From positions 1-6,779 of the forward strand of contig CAMOGR010000015.1 of NCBI GenBank assembly GCA_946614205.1: a DNA stretch of 6,779 nucleotides, given 5' to 3'. A program made the translations under genes and the position numbers. The number at the start of each line of letters is the position of its first letter. Position 1 is the stretch's first letter. Positions 1 through 5,634 of the stretch are shown here, in pieces. The DNA is from an uncultured Bacteroidales bacterium (lineage in GTDB: Bacteria; Bacteroidota; Bacteroidia; Bacteroidales; UBA932). Below the pieces are notes generated by a model. The model ran no database searches. It was not told the origin of the DNA and worked only from the letters and a program-made list of their open reading frames with translations.

Positions 1-983
1 CGCGCCTCCGGCATGCCAATCGAGTGGACGATGCGGAAGGTCGCGTCCGCCAGCAGCAGCGCATTGGGATTCGCGAGGCCTATATCCTCGGCGGCAAGTA
101 TGCAGAGGCGGCGGGCGATGAACAGCGGGTCTTCGCCGCCGGCGAGCATCCGTGCCATCCAGTATACGGCGGCATTGGGGTCGGAGCCACGCACGGACTT
201 GATGAAGGCCGATATGATGTCGTAATGCATCTCGCCGTCTTTGTCGTATACCGCCATGTTTTCCTGCAGGCACTCGTTTACGGTCTTGTTGTCGATGACC
301 GTGACTCCCTCGGAGTTGGGAGATGCCGACTCGGTGACGATTTCCAGTATGTTGAGCAGTTTGCGTGCGTCTCCGCCGCTCTGACGGAGCAGGGCCTCGG
401 TCTCGGACAGGACCACGTGGCGCTCCTGAAGGATGGCGTCGGTGCTTATCGCCCTATTGAGCAAAACCTTCAGGTCGTCGGCACCAAGAGACTTGAGAAC
501 AAACACTTGGCACCTGGACAGGAGGGGAGAGATAACCTCGAACGAGGGATTCTCCGTTGTAGCGCCTATGAGCACTACGGTACCGGATTCCACGGCGCCG
601 AGCAGGGCGTCCTGCTGGGCTTTGTTGAAGCGGTGGATTTCGTCTATGAAGAGCACGGGTGCGGCAGCGGACGAGAAAAGGGATTTGTTCTTTGCCCGAT
701 CTATGACATCGCGCACGTCCTTGACGCCGGAACTGACTGCCGAAAGCGTGTAGAATTCACGGTCCAGGGTACGTGCGATTATGCTGGCAAGCGTCGTCTT
801 GCCCACGCCGGGAGGGCCCCACAGGATAAAAGACGACAGGTTGCCGCTGTCTATCATGTTGCGCAGTATGCACCCGGGACCGACGAGATGCCGCTGGCCG
901 ACATATTCCGAGAGCTGGCGCGGACGCATTCTCTCTGGCAGCGGTATGCTCCCCGAACCTGAATGAACTGTAGTACCGGACAT
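1..983 (-). CDS. rarA: Replication-associated recombination protein RarA (MgsA), AAA+ ATPase, C-terminus cut by window edge
   Basis: This is a cytoplasmic AAA+ ATPase of the RarA/MgsA/WHIP family, which acts at stalled replication forks and is related to clamp-loader subunits. Reading leftwards from the ATG at 983, 327 residues are visible. The Walker A motif GPPGVGKTT is at residues 56-64 with K62, Walker B LFIDEIHRF is at 111-119, and sensor 1 GATTENPSF is at 140-148. An arginine-finger SR is at 156-157, and sensor 2 GGDARKLLN is at 203-211 with R207. The family's C-terminal region follows with RGSD at 265-268, YWMARM at 274-279, and GEDPLFIARR near 283-292. The E. coli protein has 447 residues, so roughly the last 120 lie outside the window. 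The start codon shares one base with the stop of the upstream GNAT gene (TGATG), and no promoter is visible just upstream, so it is probably translated as the second gene of that operon. The family assignment is near certain; the exact cellular role is taken from family knowledge. Confidence 0.97.
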   Translation of the reverse strand, partial: MSGTTVHSGSGSIPLPERMRPRQLSEYVGQRHLVGPGCILRNMIDSGNLSSFILWGPPGVGKTTLASIIARTLDREFYTLSAVSSGVKDVRDVIDRAKNKSLFSSAAAPVLFIDEIHRFNKAQQDALLGAVESGTVVLIGATTENPSFEVISPLLSRCQVFVLKSLGADDLKVLLNRAISTDAILQERHVVLSETEALLRQSGGDARKLLNILEIVTESASPNSEGVTVIDNKTVNECLQENMAVYDKDGEMHYDIISAFIKSVRGSDPNAAVYWMARMLAGGEDPLFIARRLCILAAEDIGLANPNALLLADATFRIVHSIGMPEA

Positions 984-2119
984 CAGTAATCGAGTTTCTT
1001 GATATATGACCGGCGGCGCTTGACGCACTCGTGGGAGAACTGCTCCATCTGCCCCTGGTTCTTGACGTTAGTCTCGAGTACGGCATTGGTTTCTGCCCAT
1101 TTGACGCCCTGTTTCTTGTAGAAGGGGAACAGGTTGTAGAACAGCAGCGAATTGATGCCGGTGTTCTGATAGTCGGGACGCACGCCTATGAGGAGCATCT
1201 CAACGCCTTCCTCGTGTTTCCAGAACATGGACTTGAGCAGATGCCACCAGCCGAAGGGGAACAGATGTCCGCGGCATTTCTGCAGGGCGCGGACTATGGA
1301 AGGCATGGAAATGCCGAAGGCCACCAGTTCGTCCTTTTCGTTCTCGAGCATGACCACGTAGCGCAGGTCGATCAGGCTCAGATAGAAATCCAGGTACTTG
1401 CGGGCCATGTGGTCGGGCAGCACGGTGAAGTTGTAAAGGTCTTTGTAGCATTCGTTTATGAGGCGGAAGACCTTTGTGCCATAGTCTTCCTGACGCACCA
1501 CCTTGCGGGTGAGCTTCTTCACGTGGACGTTGGTGCGCTGCAGTACGATGTTCGCAATTCTCTCGAGGCGTTCGGGCAGCTTGTCTTCCATGAACAGCTT
1601 GTATTCCACCCAGTCGGTGTCTTTGCCGAAGCCCATCCGCTCCATGTGGTCGTTGTAGTAGGGATAATTGTATATGAGCGCCATCGTGCTGAGGCGGTCA
1701 TAACCTGCGATGAGCATGCCTTCCGGGTCGAAATCGGTGAAACCCAGGGGACCGACTACGGATTCCATGCCCCAGGAACGTCCGAACTCGTAGACTTTCT
1801 GCATGAGGGCGTCTGAAACCTCAGGGTCGTCGATGAAATCAAACCATCCGAAACGCACTTCCTTGTGGTTCCACTGCTCATTTGCCTTGAAATTGACTAT
1901 CGCCGCCACGCGGCCGGCCGGCTTGCCGTCCTTGAAGGCCATCCAGAGCTCCGACTTGCAGAACTCCTGGGCGGCACCCTTCTTGGGATCCAGCGTGTCC
2001 ATCTGGTCGAAAACGAGGGGCGGGACGTAGTATGGGTTGTTTCTGTACAGTGTTTCGGGGAAATTGACGAATCGCCGCAGCTCGCTCCTGGATTCGACTT
2101 TTCTGACTTCTATAGGCAT
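983..2119 (-). CDS. GNAT-fold acyltransferase, possibly YghO / bacterial ceramide synthase-like
   Basis: The product is a predicted soluble protein of 378 residues. The N-terminal part contains FPETLYRNNPYYVPPL (20-35), a strand-rich piece KPAGRVAAIVN (67-77) and VRFGWFDFIDDPE (88-100). The C-terminal part has a GNAT motif-A-like acyl-CoA site, LLIGVRPDYQNTGINSLLF (309-327), with a QxxGxN phosphate loop, followed by an ETN...ME motif and a basic KRRRSYIKK tail. This two-part layout and length match, from memory, a large family annotated as GNAT proteins in Bacteroidota and grouped with E. coli YghO and the Caulobacter ceramide synthase bCerS. The substrate is not shown by the sequence; N-acylation of a long-chain base is a hypothesis. 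I chose the ATG at 2119 because the longer frame to 2215 would run through a good promoter and into the divergent gene. It is followed by rarA with a one-base overlap. GNAT fold confidence is high, the ceramide synthase-like label moderate. Confidence 0.85.
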   Translation of the reverse strand: MPIEVRKVESRSELRRFVNFPETLYRNNPYYVPPLVFDQMDTLDPKKGAAQEFCKSELWMAFKDGKPAGRVAAIVNFKANEQWNHKEVRFGWFDFIDDPEVSDALMQKVYEFGRSWGMESVVGPLGFTDFDPEGMLIAGYDRLSTMALIYNYPYYNDHMERMGFGKDTDWVEYKLFMEDKLPERLERIANIVLQRTNVHVKKLTRKVVRQEDYGTKVFRLINECYKDLYNFTVLPDHMARKYLDFYLSLIDLRYVVMLENEKDELVAFGISMPSIVRALQKCRGHLFPFGWWHLLKSMFWKHEEGVEMLLIGVRPDYQNTGINSLLFYNLFPFYKKQGVKWAETNAVLETNVKNQGQMEQFSHECVKRRRSYIKKLDY

Positions 2120-2145
2120 AGGTATATGGGTTATGTTTGCAACTG

Positions 2146-2177
2146 CTAAGATATAGTTTTTATTGGATATAATCAAA
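2146..2177 (-). promoter_or_regulatory. Predicted Bacteroidota promoter for the GNAT-rarA operon
   Basis: Read on the minus strand, a TTTG (2177-2174) is followed after exactly 20 bases by TATCTTAG (2153-2146), which matches the Bacteroidota -7 consensus TAnnTTTG except for one base. Transcription would begin near 2141, leaving a leader of about 20 bases before the ATG at 2119. It interleaves with the promoter of the divergent gene. It is predicted from consensus only. Confidence 0.6.
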
Positions 2178-2193
2178 GTTTTCTGTACCTTCG
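2163..2193 (+). promoter_or_regulatory. Predicted Bacteroidota promoter for the two barrel-like genes
   Basis: TTG (2163-2165) is followed after 20 bases by TACCTTCG (2186-2193), one mismatch from TAnnTTTG. The expected transcription start is about 2196-2199, at or next to the GTG start codon at 2198, so the mRNA would be leaderless or nearly so. A second perfect -7 element, TATGTTTG (2132-2139), lies further upstream but lacks a convincing -33 element; if used it would give a leader of about 50 bases. Confidence 0.55.
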
Positions 2194-2197
2194 TGAT

Positions 2198-2779
2198 GTG
2201 TACGGCAAACTGCATACCGTCTTCGTGTTGCTCCTGCTGAGCCTTGTCCCAACGGGTCTGGGCGCTCAGGAGTCGGTCGGACTGTTCAATTCAGTCAAGG
2301 GCATAGGAGCGGCAGTCCGCTTCCCGGAGAGGGACGGAGTCTTCCATTCCGCTTATGCATTCGTGGACATATACGGCGTGGCATCGAGCCGCTGCTCGAA
2401 TCCGGGCCTGAGATTCAACCTGTCCCGGCAGTACGTGCTGAGCCGGATCCAAGGCACGGAGGTCAGCTATACCTTCTATGCCGGTCCGGGTATTTCCGCC
2501 GGCTACGTCCGCGACCACGACAAAGGCCGCGGCATCGACCTTAGCTCCCTGATGTCCAACAACGAAGGTATCATGGCCGCCCTGAGCGCCGACGCCGGAT
2601 GCCGTATCGATTTCGGGGGCGCGGTCTCCCTTGACCTTTCATTCGCCGGAGACCTGGGCGTACACATACGCAGGAACGAAAAACAGGACGATTACCTCGC
2701 TCCCTCGGTGAGCATATTCAACAACGGATGGATGCAGCTGCTGTATCCCCAGTTAACGATTCTCTTCAATCTGCGATGA
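2198..2779 (+). CDS. Secreted, probable outer-membrane beta-barrel protein of unknown function (first of pair)
   Basis: The product has 193 residues and I do not recognise the family. Residues 1-23 look like a Sec signal peptide: a short n-region with Lys4, a hydrophobic core VFVLLLLSLV, and a cleavage site at GLGA|QES. The mature part alternates polar and hydrophobic residues with many aromatic and glycine residues (SYTFYAGPGISAGY at 89-102, AVSLDLSFAGDLGVHI near 141-156) and ends in a strand-like LTILFNLR, as in small outer-membrane barrels. No catalytic motif is visible. The start is a GTG at 2198; there is no in-frame ATG near the signal peptide, and an ATG at 2196 is in another frame and stops after 14 codons. 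The stop overlaps the next start as ATGA, so the two genes are almost certainly cotranscribed and translationally coupled. The envelope location is inferred from signal peptide and composition only. Confidence 0.75.
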   Translation: MYGKLHTVFVLLLLSLVPTGLGAQESVGLFNSVKGIGAAVRFPERDGVFHSAYAFVDIYGVASSRCSNPGLRFNLSRQYVLSRIQGTEVSYTFYAGPGISAGYVRDHDKGRGIDLSSLMSNNEGIMAALSADAGCRIDFGGAVSLDLSFAGDLGVHIRRNEKQDDYLAPSVSIFNNGWMQLLYPQLTILFNLR

Positions 2780-3378
2780 AAAAGTTCCTGCTCGTCACGC
2801 TTCTCCTCCTGCCTCCGGTGCTGCTGCCCGCATGGCGTCCCAAGCCGTCATTCGGGCTTGAATGGGGATATACCGGCACTTTCCTGCATACCCATCAGCA
2901 CAATTACATATACAGCGCAGGCTCCAGGATAATCGACGAAGGGGCTTACTGGTGGTATTATTCGAACGGCAGCATCATGGCCAACGCCGGCCTGGATGTG
3001 TCCCGCAGCGTAAACGTTTCAGTATATTCCGGGCTCCTGGGAGTGTATTCCCGCAGATGGGTCGTTCCCCTTGAACTGCGCACCCGATGGTGTCCGTCGG
3101 GGCTTACGCAGTCGGGAGCCATAGTTCACGCCGGCATTGCGGCAGTATTCCCGACTTCGACTCTCAAGGAGACCGCCGGCCGCCTGAACATTGGCGGGGG
3201 ATACAGGTTCAAGGTGTTCCGGCACATAAGCGTAGACTTCCTGCTATCGTTCAATCTGACAGGCGACCACGACCTCATCAGGGACCCGGACACGGGAAAA
3301 TACGTCCTCAGGAGCGATATCCTGAGGAACTATTCCGAGTACTGGGGAATCAACGCAAGCGTTGCGCTGAACTTCTAA
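2776..3378 (+). CDS. Secreted, probable outer-membrane beta-barrel protein of unknown function (second of pair)
   Basis: The product has 200 residues and belongs to no family I recognise. It opens with a clear signal peptide, MKKFLLVTLLLLPPVLLPAW, with cleavage probably around residues 19-20. The mature chain is rich in Tyr, Trp, Gly and alternating hydrophobic residues, with strand-like pieces such as SVNVSVYSGLLGVY and HISVDFLLSFNLTG. It ends in ASVALNF, a C-terminal Phe typical of proteins inserted by the Bam complex. A histidine cluster HTHQHNY sits near residues 37-43. I chose the ATG at 2776, although the frame stays open to 2728, because the signal peptide begins there and the codon overlaps the previous stop (ATGA). 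The 3' end overlaps the convergent cysteate synthase gene by four bases. It shows no obvious similarity to its partner beyond architecture, so the two may form one envelope complex, which is inference. Confidence 0.78.
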   Translation: MKKFLLVTLLLLPPVLLPAWRPKPSFGLEWGYTGTFLHTHQHNYIYSAGSRIIDEGAYWWYYSNGSIMANAGLDVSRSVNVSVYSGLLGVYSRRWVVPLELRTRWCPSGLTQSGAIVHAGIAAVFPTSTLKETAGRLNIGGGYRFKVFRHISVDFLLSFNLTGDHDLIRDPDTGKYVLRSDILRNYSEYWGINASVALNF

Positions 3379-4667
3379 CGGAGCGCCGCGACCCTCTCAA
3401 CTATTTCTTCTGCAGCCAGTTCGGGACTCAGCACCAGATCCGGTTCCTTGAGCTGATAGCCGCGTCCCATCGATGCGAGCACGCCGCCGCCGGTGCAGTT
3501 GAGCATGATGAGTTCGTCCTTGCCGACGACACCGTCGCTGACTGCGCATGCAAGGGAGGATACGGCCACGCATGCGGCGGGCAGCAGGTCGTAACCCTCG
3601 AGGTTGCGGAACTGGAGAAGCCAGTAAACGATATCGTCGTTGGACGCGAGGAAAACGTCGCCGTGACTCTTTTCGAGTACGTCGAACAGGCCTCCTGCGA
3701 TGCCGTAAGGCGGTTTGCGGTTCGAAAGGACCTTTGCCAGGATGACTTCCGAATTGCGGCGGCCGACTTCGGGGGAGAGGTCTGACAGCTGGCGTGAGCC
3801 GGCCTTCCAGGAATCGTAGATGAGGGTGAAAGGAGTATTCTGCGAAACGTATATGCGCATGTTGTTCTCTCCGAAGCGGCCGTCGGCGGCAAGTCTGCCG
3901 GCGTTTTCCCAAGCTGCGATGGCTCCGGTACCGGAACCGACTGCCTGGAAATAGGCGTCGGGGATACGTCCGGCCTTCTCTGCGAAACTGAGCAGGGTAG
4001 TGCCCATGCCGTCACGTCTGGCTATGTTCTTTGCGCCACCTTCAAGGAAATAGGAGGGGCTTGTGGCAAGCTTCTCTCCGAGGGTGATGGCATCGTAGTA
4101 ATCGCATCCGTGGGGGACGGCGACTACCTTGACGCAGTTCTTCAGGCGGTGATGGAACCAGAGGTCGTGCTTGTTGTCCTCAGGGATGCAGATTACCACC
4201 GGTATGTCGTTGTCTGAGCACACCTGGGCGAAGGCGCGGGCGGTATTGCCGGCGGATTGGACTATCAGAGTCCTTTTTTCCTTCCTGTCTATGCGCGCAC
4301 AGACGGAATAAGCCTCCGTCTCCTTGAAGGAGCAGGTCTTCATCTTTGCCCCGATCTTGGGTGCGTAGCCGGAGAAAGTAATATATAAGTTGTTAAGTCC
4401 CAAGAATTTGGCCAGGCCCTTCGACTTGTATGTGACCGGAGCTGCCGAACCATGGAGCGTCCGTTTCACCGGCATCCATGAAGAATAGCGGTAGAGACCG
4501 CGCAACTCGGGACGGGGGGTAAACATCCTCTCGGAATAAACCGCCCGCACAAGGGAAGGGTCGGAGCATTCAGGGTCGGACAATGTCCAGCCGCCGTCAT
4601 CGAAAATGCGACCGGTCTTTACATTTTCCAGTCTGTATTCTGTGGGTTTGAACTTCAGAAACTGCAT
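3375..4667 (-). CDS. Cysteate synthase, PLP-dependent (sulfonolipid precursor)
   Basis: This cytoplasmic fold-type II PLP enzyme is related to threonine synthase. The family converts O-phospho-L-serine and sulfite to L-cysteate and phosphate. The 430-residue length fits the family. Visible features are the Schiff-base motif TCSFKE with Lys115, the cofactor-ring loop SAGNTARAFAQ (138-148), the glycine-rich phosphate-binding loop GSGTGAIAAWE (244-254), and NCTGGG near the C-terminus (390-395). The CSFKE lysine motif and the early GYAPKIGAKMKT stretch favour cysteate synthase over true threonine synthase. In methanogens the product feeds coenzyme M; in Bacteroidota such as Alistipes and Chryseobacterium it feeds capnine and sulfonolipids, where the gene has been called sulA. 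The start lies four bases after the antiporter stop, and a strong promoter sits inside that gene's end, so it may be both cotranscribed and independently expressed. The acyltransferase and reductase of the capnine pathway are not in this window. A different phosphoserine- or phosphohomoserine-using relative is the main alternative. Confidence 0.88.
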   Translation of the reverse strand: MQFLKFKPTEYRLENVKTGRIFDDGGWTLSDPECSDPSLVRAVYSERMFTPRPELRGLYRYSSWMPVKRTLHGSAAPVTYKSKGLAKFLGLNNLYITFSGYAPKIGAKMKTCSFKETEAYSVCARIDRKEKRTLIVQSAGNTARAFAQVCSDNDIPVVICIPEDNKHDLWFHHRLKNCVKVVAVPHGCDYYDAITLGEKLATSPSYFLEGGAKNIARRDGMGTTLLSFAEKAGRIPDAYFQAVGSGTGAIAAWENAGRLAADGRFGENNMRIYVSQNTPFTLIYDSWKAGSRQLSDLSPEVGRRNSEVILAKVLSNRKPPYGIAGGLFDVLEKSHGDVFLASNDDIVYWLLQFRNLEGYDLLPAACVAVSSLACAVSDGVVGKDELIMLNCTGGGVLASMGRGYQLKEPDLVLSPELAAEEIVERVAALR

Positions 4668-4671
4668 AGTA

Positions 4672-5634
4672 TCAAAGATTTATGAAAAGCCAAACGTAAT
4701 ATGCCGCAAATGTAAGCACAAAAATGGAACCTTCCCAGCGGTCTATCTGATTCTTTTTGAATGTATAGGAAGAGAGCATGACCAGGACGACGCTCAGAAG
4801 CAAGACGCCGACGTCTATGAGGGAGATGCCAGAGAACGAGACGGGGTTGACCGCCGAAGAGATGCCCAATATGAGCAGGATGTTGAAGATGTTGGACCCC
4901 AGGATGTTGCCGAGAGCCAGCTGCCCCTTCTTGCGGGCGGCTGCGACGATGCAGGCCGCAAGTTCCGGCAGGGAAGTGCCCCCTGCGAGCAGGGTTATCG
5001 CTATGAACTTGTCACTGACACCGAGGGCGCTTGCAATCCGTACCGCAGAATTGACAAACCAGCGGCCGCCGAAGATAAGACCGGCGAGACCGGCGATGGT
5101 AAGCAGAATAGCCATTGCCATTTTCCTCTCTTTTGCTGGCTCGTCACCCTCTGATGAGGAACCGTCGTCGTTCTTGAAGCAATAATATATGTATACTGCG
5201 AAAAGCAGCAGAAAGACAATGCCTTCCACTCGCGAAAGACCATCCGAAGCCCCCAATCCGAAAAGGGTATGGCTCATGCCGCATGCCGCAAGCAGGAAGG
5301 TGACCAGCAGCGTAACCGGGATGTCGCGCTGGCGGTTGTTCCTGGTAATCGCGATGGGAGCTATAAGGGCGGTGACACCGAGTATCAGCAGGGTGTTGAA
5401 AATGTTTGAACCAATGACATTGCCGATTGAAATGTCGGAGTTCCCTGCAATGGCGCCGGTGAGGCTCACGACGAGCTCGGGGCAGGACGTTCCGAATCCT
5501 ACTATGGTAAGACCTATGACAAACTCGCTCACGTGCAGTTTGCGGGCGATTGCCGACGCCCCGTCCACGAGCCATTCGGCACCTGAGATTATGAGAACCA
5601 GTCCGAGTATGAGAATAAGTGCGTCAGTCAGCAT
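4672..5634 (-). CDS. Calcium/sodium antiporter, CaxA/YrbG (CaCA) family
   Basis: This is an inner-membrane cation/Ca2+ exchanger that probably exports Ca2+ using a cation gradient. The protein has 320 residues, close to E. coli YrbG, with about ten hydrophobic segments in two inverted halves. Each half carries an alpha repeat: GFGTSCPELVVS then GNVIGSNIFNTLLILG (roughly 46-87), and AGGTSLPELAAC then GNILGSNIFNILLILG (roughly 217-258). The ion-binding glutamates are E53 and E224. An acidic cytoplasmic loop with many Asp, Glu, Ser and Lys (about 154-171) separates the halves. I prefer the ATG at 5634; a TTG at 5643 in the same frame would add three residues. Either start overlaps the end of the methyltransferase gene, by 11 or 20 bases, so translation is probably coupled. 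Ca2+ as substrate is taken from the family; the sequence alone does not settle it. Confidence 0.95.
   Translation of the reverse strand: MLTDALILILGLVLIISGAEWLVDGASAIARKLHVSEFVIGLTIVGFGTSCPELVVSLTGAIAGNSDISIGNVIGSNIFNTLLILGVTALIAPIAITRNNRQRDIPVTLLVTFLLAACGMSHTLFGLGASDGLSRVEGIVFLLLFAVYIYYCFKNDDGSSSEGDEPAKERKMAMAILLTIAGLAGLIFGGRWFVNSAVRIASALGVSDKFIAITLLAGGTSLPELAACIVAAARKKGQLALGNILGSNIFNILLILGISSAVNPVSFSGISLIDVGVLLLSVVLVMLSSYTFKKNQIDRWEGSIFVLTFAAYYVWLFINL
4691..4722 (-). promoter_or_regulatory. Predicted internal Bacteroidota promoter for the cysteate synthase gene
   Basis: On the minus strand TTTG (4722-4719, within a T-run) is followed after exactly 20 bases by TACGTTTG (4698-4691), a perfect match to TAnnTTTG. 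Transcription would start near 4686 and leave a leader of about 18 bases before the ATG at 4667, the same geometry as the GNAT promoter. The element lies within the last codons of the antiporter gene. A second -7-like TACATTTG at 4714-4707 has no matching -33 element. Confidence 0.65.

Noticed and set aside
24..962. Long plus-strand open frame of 312 codons opposite rarA
   Set aside because: It is antisense to an unmistakable AAA+ ATPase with intact motifs; codon bias in GC-rich genes keeps antisense frames open. The product shows no recognisable domain.
1031..1816. Plus-strand open frame of 261 codons opposite the GNAT gene
   Set aside because: Its low-complexity sequence rich in Val, Glu, His and Gln is typical of an antisense reading; the opposite strand holds a coherent GNAT protein.
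2120..2215. N-terminal extension of the GNAT protein to an ATG at 2215
   Set aside because: The extra 32 codons are AT-rich, contain a good promoter and overlap the start of the divergent gene; family-like sequence begins at MPIEVRKVES.
3360..3400. Intrinsic terminator between the convergent genes
   Set aside because: The GC-rich bases GGAGCGCCGCG do not form a convincing stem followed by a T-run on either strand.
3087..3785. Plus-strand open frame of 232 codons spanning the barrel-gene end and the cysteate synthase end
   Set aside because: It crosses two real genes in a shadow frame and shows no domain or signal peptide.
3375..4667. Annotation as threonine synthase or cystathionine/cysteine synthase
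   Set aside because: The fold is shared, but the CSFKE lysine motif, the length and the overall pattern fit cysteate synthase better.
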